A model generated the notes under the pieces. It worked only from the letters and a program-made list of their open reading frames with translations, had not been told where the DNA came from and did not search any database. DNA of 64,000 nucleotides. Source: Nocardia exalbida NBRC 100660 (lineage in GTDB: Bacteria > Actinomycetota > Actinomycetes > Mycobacteriales > Mycobacteriaceae). Positions within the stretch are counted from its first letter, which is position 1. Every line of letters begins with the position of its first letter. Shown here one piece after another: positions 60,823-64,000 of this stretch. The stretch covers positions 1 through 64,000 of the forward strand of contig NZ_BAFZ01000116.1 in NCBI RefSeq assembly GCF_000308575.1, in the 5' to 3' direction. The translations under genes and the position numbers were made by a program.

Positions 60823-61788
60823 TCAGTTCAGCCCAGCGTAGGAGTGCAGCCCGCTGATCACCATGTTGATGATGAACAGATTGAACAGCATCGCGACGAA
60901 GGCGGCGATGTTGATCCAGGCGGCCTTGGTGTCGCGCCAGCCGGAGGTGGCGCGGGCGTGCAGGTAGGCGGCGTAGAGGACCCAGGCGATGAAGGAGCAG
61001 GTTTCCTTCGGGTCCCAGCCCCAGAAGCGGCCCCAGGCGGCCTCGGCCCAAATGGCGCCCAGGATGACACCGGCGCCGAACAGCGGGAAACCGATGATGG
61101 TGGCCTTGTAGGCCAGGCGGTCCAGGGTGCGGGCGTCGGGCAGGCGGCGGGCGATGACGCCGAGGACGTTGTCGGACTCCTGGCCCTCCGGTTGGCGCAG
61201 GCGGTAGAGGAACAGCATGCTCGCCACGCCCGCGAACAGGAACACGCCACTGCCCACGCTCACGATGGTGACGTGCACCGGCAGCCAGAACGACTTCAAC
61301 GCGGGCACCACGGGCGCGGCGTCGGCGTAGAGCACCGTGCCCGCGAGGAACAGCAGGATCAATACCGGGACGAGCAGGAACGCCCACATCGCGCGGTAGC
61401 GCTGCTCGCGCAGCAGTACCACCCCGACCAGCACGGCGGCGGCCGTCGCCATGGTGACGAACTCGTACATGTTGCCCAGCGGGAAGCGGTTGGTCGCGAA
61501 GCCGCGCAACACGATCGCGCCGACGTGCAGCACGATGGCGACCATCAGCACCGAGAACGCCATGTTGCCGAGCCGCTCCGACAGCGGCCGCCGCGCGGGC
61601 TCGACGACCCGGCCGGGGCCCTGCGGTGTCGATCCGCCGCCCACGGTCACCAGTTCACGCTCGCTGACCTGGCGGCTGCGCGCCGTCGCGTACTGCCAGA
61701 TCAGCAGTACCAGCACCAGCGCGTACACCACGATCGCCGTCTTGAACGCGAGATCGCTGTACCTGGCGATGGTTTCGTCGATCGGCAT
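60823..61788 (-). CDS. ccsB: Cytochrome c biogenesis protein CcsB/ResC
   Basis: 321 residues from ATG 61788 with GGGAGAG upstream. Polytopic (about eight membrane segments) with the haem-handling WWD motif in WGRFWGWDPKETCSFIAWVL and conserved His in GNMYEFVTM region and HVTIVSVGS. Works with ResB to deliver haem to apocytochrome c outside the membrane. Two nt after resB. Confidence 0.95.
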   Translation of the reverse strand: MPIDETIARYSDLAFKTAIVVYALVLVLLIWQYATARSRQVSERELVTVGGGSTPQGPGRVVEPARRPLSERLGNMAFSVLMVAIVLHVGAIVLRGFATNRFPLGNMYEFVTMATAAAVLVGVVLLREQRYRAMWAFLLVPVLILLFLAGTVLYADAAPVVPALKSFWLPVHVTIVSVGSGVFLFAGVASMLFLYRLRQPEGQESDNVLGVIARRLPDARTLDRLAYKATIIGFPLFGAGVILGAIWAEAAWGRFWGWDPKETCSFIAWVLYAAYLHARATSGWRDTKAAWINIAAFVAMLFNLFIINMVISGLHSYAGLN

Positions 61789-61790
61789 GG

Positions 61791-63437
61791 TCACTCTCCC
61801 GTGGTCTCGGCGTGCTCGTCGAGCAGGCGGGCGCGCAACCGGTCGAACTCGCCGCCCCAGCCCGCCTGGTCGGTCCTGGCCAGCCCGCCCATCTCTACTA
61901 CAGTGCGTCGTTGGTCTACGGTACCGGCCGTGTCCTCGGCCGGGTAGACCCGCACCCAGATCCGCCTGCGCTTGATCAGCAGCGAGACCAGCAGGCCCGC
62001 CATCATGAACAGCGCGCTCACCAGCACCCACTTCTGCGCGGGATCGTGCGAGACCTGGAGATTGACGAACTCCTGCGCGCCGTCGAAGGTGACCTTGGTG
62101 CCGTTCGGCAGCGTGGTCGACTCGCCGGGGCGCAGATTGACCCTGGCCTCCTTGGCCAGCCGGCCCTGTTTGACCTGCTCGGGGTCCAGCGCGAACAGCG
62201 ACTGCGGCTTCCCGGTGTCCAGGCCGGTGTCGCCGCGATAGATGTCGACCGCGACGGCGGGATCGTTCATCGCGGGGAACGCCGAGGTCAGCAACGACCC
62301 GTGGAACATCGCCGTGGGCGCGAACAACCCCTCGATCGCGATCTGGTTCTTGCGGCGCTCCTCGTCGGTGGCGTACATGCCACCGGGCGGGTCGATCCGC
62401 AGCACGCCGCTGGACAGGAACGTGGAGGCGTCGTCGGGACGCCACTGGATGGACTCGGTGCGGGTCTGGCCGTTGGGGAAGGTGACCGTGAAGGTCGGCG
62501 CGTAGCCGTGACCTTGCAGGTAGAGCCGGTCGCCTGCGACGCGCAAGGGGTGGTTGACCTGCACTTGGGTATCGCGCCACGTGTTCGTCCGCAGGTCGTC
62601 GCCCGCCTGGTAGGCGAGATTCGCGGTGAACATCTCCGCTTGCCCGTTGGTCAGGTAGTCGGCTCGGAAATCCTTCACCCGCACGCAGATCGGGGTCATC
62701 CCGGTGCCGTCGTTGACGTTGCCCGCCTTGAACGAGTCGAACACCGCGGGCGAGGTGGTGCAGAAGCCGGGGCCGTTGTTCGCCAGCACGATGACGCTGC
62801 CCTCGTAGCCGAACAGCTTGCCCGCCGCGATGGCGATCAGCAGCCCGACCAGCGCCAGATGGAACACCAGGTTGCCGAGTTCGCGGGTGTAGCCCTTCTC
62901 CGCCGAGAGCGCCAGTTCACCCTCGCGGGGGCCGGGGCGGACCACGGTGCGCCAGCCGCGCAGCTGGGCGCGGGCGTGGTCGGCGAGTTCCCGGGGCGAC
63001 CGCTCGGCCAGGCCCGAGTAGTGGTGCGGCAGCCTGGTCAGGTTGCGCGGCGCCCGCACCGGCGGTGTGCGCAGCGCGCGGTAGTGGTCGAGTGTGCGCG
63101 GCAGGATGCAACCGACCAGGGAGATGAACAGCAGCACGTAGACGGCGGTGAACCAGAAGCTGGAGAACACGTCGAACAGCTCGAAGCGGTCCATCCACGG
63201 GCCGAGCGTGGGCCGGTCGGCGATGTACTGCTCGACCTTCTGCTCGTTGAGGTTGCGCTGCGGCAGCAACGCGCCGGGAATCGCGGCCAAGGCGAGCAGG
63301 AACAGCAGCACCAGGGCGGTGCGCATGCTGGTCAGCCCGCGCCAGGTGTTGCGCAGCAATGCCCAGGCCCGTCCGGGCAGGGATTGGCGCGGCGGCCGCT
63401 CGGTGCTTTCGATCGTCGGCTGGTCGGTCACGGTCAT
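61791..63437 (-). CDS. resB: Cytochrome c biogenesis protein ResB
   Basis: 548 residues from ATG 63437, overlapping the ccdA stop by 4 nt. Four membrane segments (TALVLLFLLALAAIPGALL; FTAVYVLLFISLVGCILPRT; LVFHLALVGLLIAIAAGKLF; WVLVSALFMMAGLLVSLLI) around a large extracytoplasmic domain. System II cytochrome c maturation with CcsB. Confidence 0.95.
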   Translation of the reverse strand: MTVTDQPTIESTERPPRQSLPGRAWALLRNTWRGLTSMRTALVLLFLLALAAIPGALLPQRNLNEQKVEQYIADRPTLGPWMDRFELFDVFSSFWFTAVYVLLFISLVGCILPRTLDHYRALRTPPVRAPRNLTRLPHHYSGLAERSPRELADHARAQLRGWRTVVRPGPREGELALSAEKGYTRELGNLVFHLALVGLLIAIAAGKLFGYEGSVIVLANNGPGFCTTSPAVFDSFKAGNVNDGTGMTPICVRVKDFRADYLTNGQAEMFTANLAYQAGDDLRTNTWRDTQVQVNHPLRVAGDRLYLQGHGYAPTFTVTFPNGQTRTESIQWRPDDASTFLSSGVLRIDPPGGMYATDEERRKNQIAIEGLFAPTAMFHGSLLTSAFPAMNDPAVAVDIYRGDTGLDTGKPQSLFALDPEQVKQGRLAKEARVNLRPGESTTLPNGTKVTFDGAQEFVNLQVSHDPAQKWVLVSALFMMAGLLVSLLIKRRRIWVRVYPAEDTAGTVDQRRTVVEMGGLARTDQAGWGGEFDRLRARLLDEHAETTGE

Positions 63438-64000
63438 ATCGGCAAGGTCACCTCGGAGACGAACGCGTCGCGCACCCAGGCGACGAACTGGTCCCACGCC
63501 CCGGTGACCAGCGCGGCGCCGACCGCCACGAGCAACAGGCCCCCGATGATCTGGATGGTGCGGGAATTGCGGCGCAGCCACCCCACCCCGCGCAACGCGC
63601 TCGCCGAACCGAAGGCCAGCACGACGAACGGCAGACCGAGTCCCAGACAGTAGGCGACGATCAGCGCGACCCCGCGCACCGCCGTCGTCCCGTCGGTGCC
63701 CGCGGCCACGGCCATGACGCCGGAAAGCGTGGGGCCAAGGCACGGTGTCCAGCCCAGCGCGAACACTCCGCCCAGCAGCGGCGCGCCCATGATGCTGGTG
63801 AGCCTGCGCGGCTCCATCCGGGTGTCGCGCTGCAACGCGGGCACCAGGCCGATGAAGACCAAACCCATCAGGATCGTCACCACGCCGCCGATGCGTTGCA
63901 GCAGTTCACGGTTCACGTTGAGGGTCTGGATGACGCCGAAGACGGTCGCCGTGGCGAGCACGAAGACCACGGTGAAACCGGCCACGAACAAGCCGGCCGC
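63434..64000 (-). CDS. ccdA: Cytochrome c biogenesis protein CcdA (5' end cut by window edge)
   Basis: About 188 C-terminal codons of the membrane protein that passes reducing power to extracytoplasmic thioredoxins. The second redox Cys is in FALGWTPCLGPTLSGVMAV; the first lies beyond the edge. Membrane segments VVTILMGLVFIGLVPAL, GVALIVAYCLGLGLPFVVLA and IIGGLLLVAVGAALVTGAW. The frame stays open to position 64000. Confidence 0.93.
   Translation of the reverse strand, partial: AAGLFVAGFTVVFVLATATVFGVIQTLNVNRELLQRIGGVVTILMGLVFIGLVPALQRDTRMEPRRLTSIMGAPLLGGVFALGWTPCLGPTLSGVMAVAAGTDGTTAVRGVALIVAYCLGLGLPFVVLAFGSASALRGVGWLRRNSRTIQIIGGLLLVAVGAALVTGAWDQFVAWVRDAFVSEVTLPI

Overview
The window reads as a high-GC actinomycete chromosome of the order Mycobacteriales, most likely Nocardia. 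Support: a complete Mce lipid-import operon with its MceG/MlaF ATPase, a dehydratase fusing HadA- and HadB-like halves (mycolic acid synthesis), MenJ, a phosphatidylinositol-type mannosyltransferase, a BldC regulator, many GTG starts, and a gene order that largely mirrors (reversed) the mycobacterial stretch from ccdA/ccsB through the men genes to rpoB. No insertion sequence, prophage or CRISPR array was seen. Species is not determined.

Layout. 1-1.9 kb: 5' part of rpoB (minus strand, runs off the left edge) with its promoter region. 2.3-13.9 kb: a minus-strand transport operon in transcription order mceG/mlaF, yrbEA, yrbEB, mceA-F and two Mce-associated membrane proteins. 14.0-20.8 kb: translation/transcription core (rplL, rplJ, an FMN reductase, rplA, rplK, nusG, secE, tRNA-Trp, hadAB fusion, rpmG, tRNA-Met, tRNA-Thr), then a gene-free stretch and tRNA-Tyr. 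21.8-31.5 kb: yajQ, an F420-type reductase/hemerythrin fusion with a divergent MarR gene, htpX, a long-chain polyprenyl diphosphate synthase, menJ, an AraC/VOC pair, two small conserved proteins, an MgtA-like mannosyltransferase and menG. 31.6-40.4 kb: accessory metabolism (a 1400-residue nitrate-reductase/flavoprotein fusion, aldo/keto reductase with TetR, DinB-like protein, MarR with SnoaL-like protein, small hypotheticals). 40.5-54.0 kb: menD, thioesterase, menB, VOC protein, menE, a drug-type ABC exporter, a large SARP/AfsR-type regulator, SRPBCC protein and menA. 54-60.5 kb: holin-like protein, Clp N-domain/HTH pair, Cds1-like PLP enzyme, DUF4229-like protein, bldC, secreted and lipoprotein-like proteins and gene remnants. 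60.8-64 kb: cytochrome c maturation genes ccsB, resB, ccdA (cut by the right edge).

How the genes fit together. Seven menaquinone genes (polyprenyl synthase, menJ, menG, menD, menB, menE, menA) are spread over 29 kb but no menC or menH is present; a hotdog thioesterase divergent from menB is a candidate for the DHNA-CoA thioesterase step. The quinone genes lie near cytochrome c assembly genes, a respiratory-chain theme also seen in mycobacteria.

Most unusual observations. (1) Three leader ORFs, upstream of a Mce-associated gene, secE and menE, are each exactly 81 nt long, begin with a conserved Ser-Glu-Arg-rich segment and end with a stop codon overlapping the next start (GTGA or ATGA); a fourth copy of the segment is fused in frame to the polyprenyl synthase. 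(2) A family of long hairpin repeats (three copies) has compensatory changes in both stems. (3) Many genes, including menG, menB and menA, have a TANNNT box 6-7 nt before the start codon and are predicted to be leaderless. (4) Several regulators have clear dyad operators.
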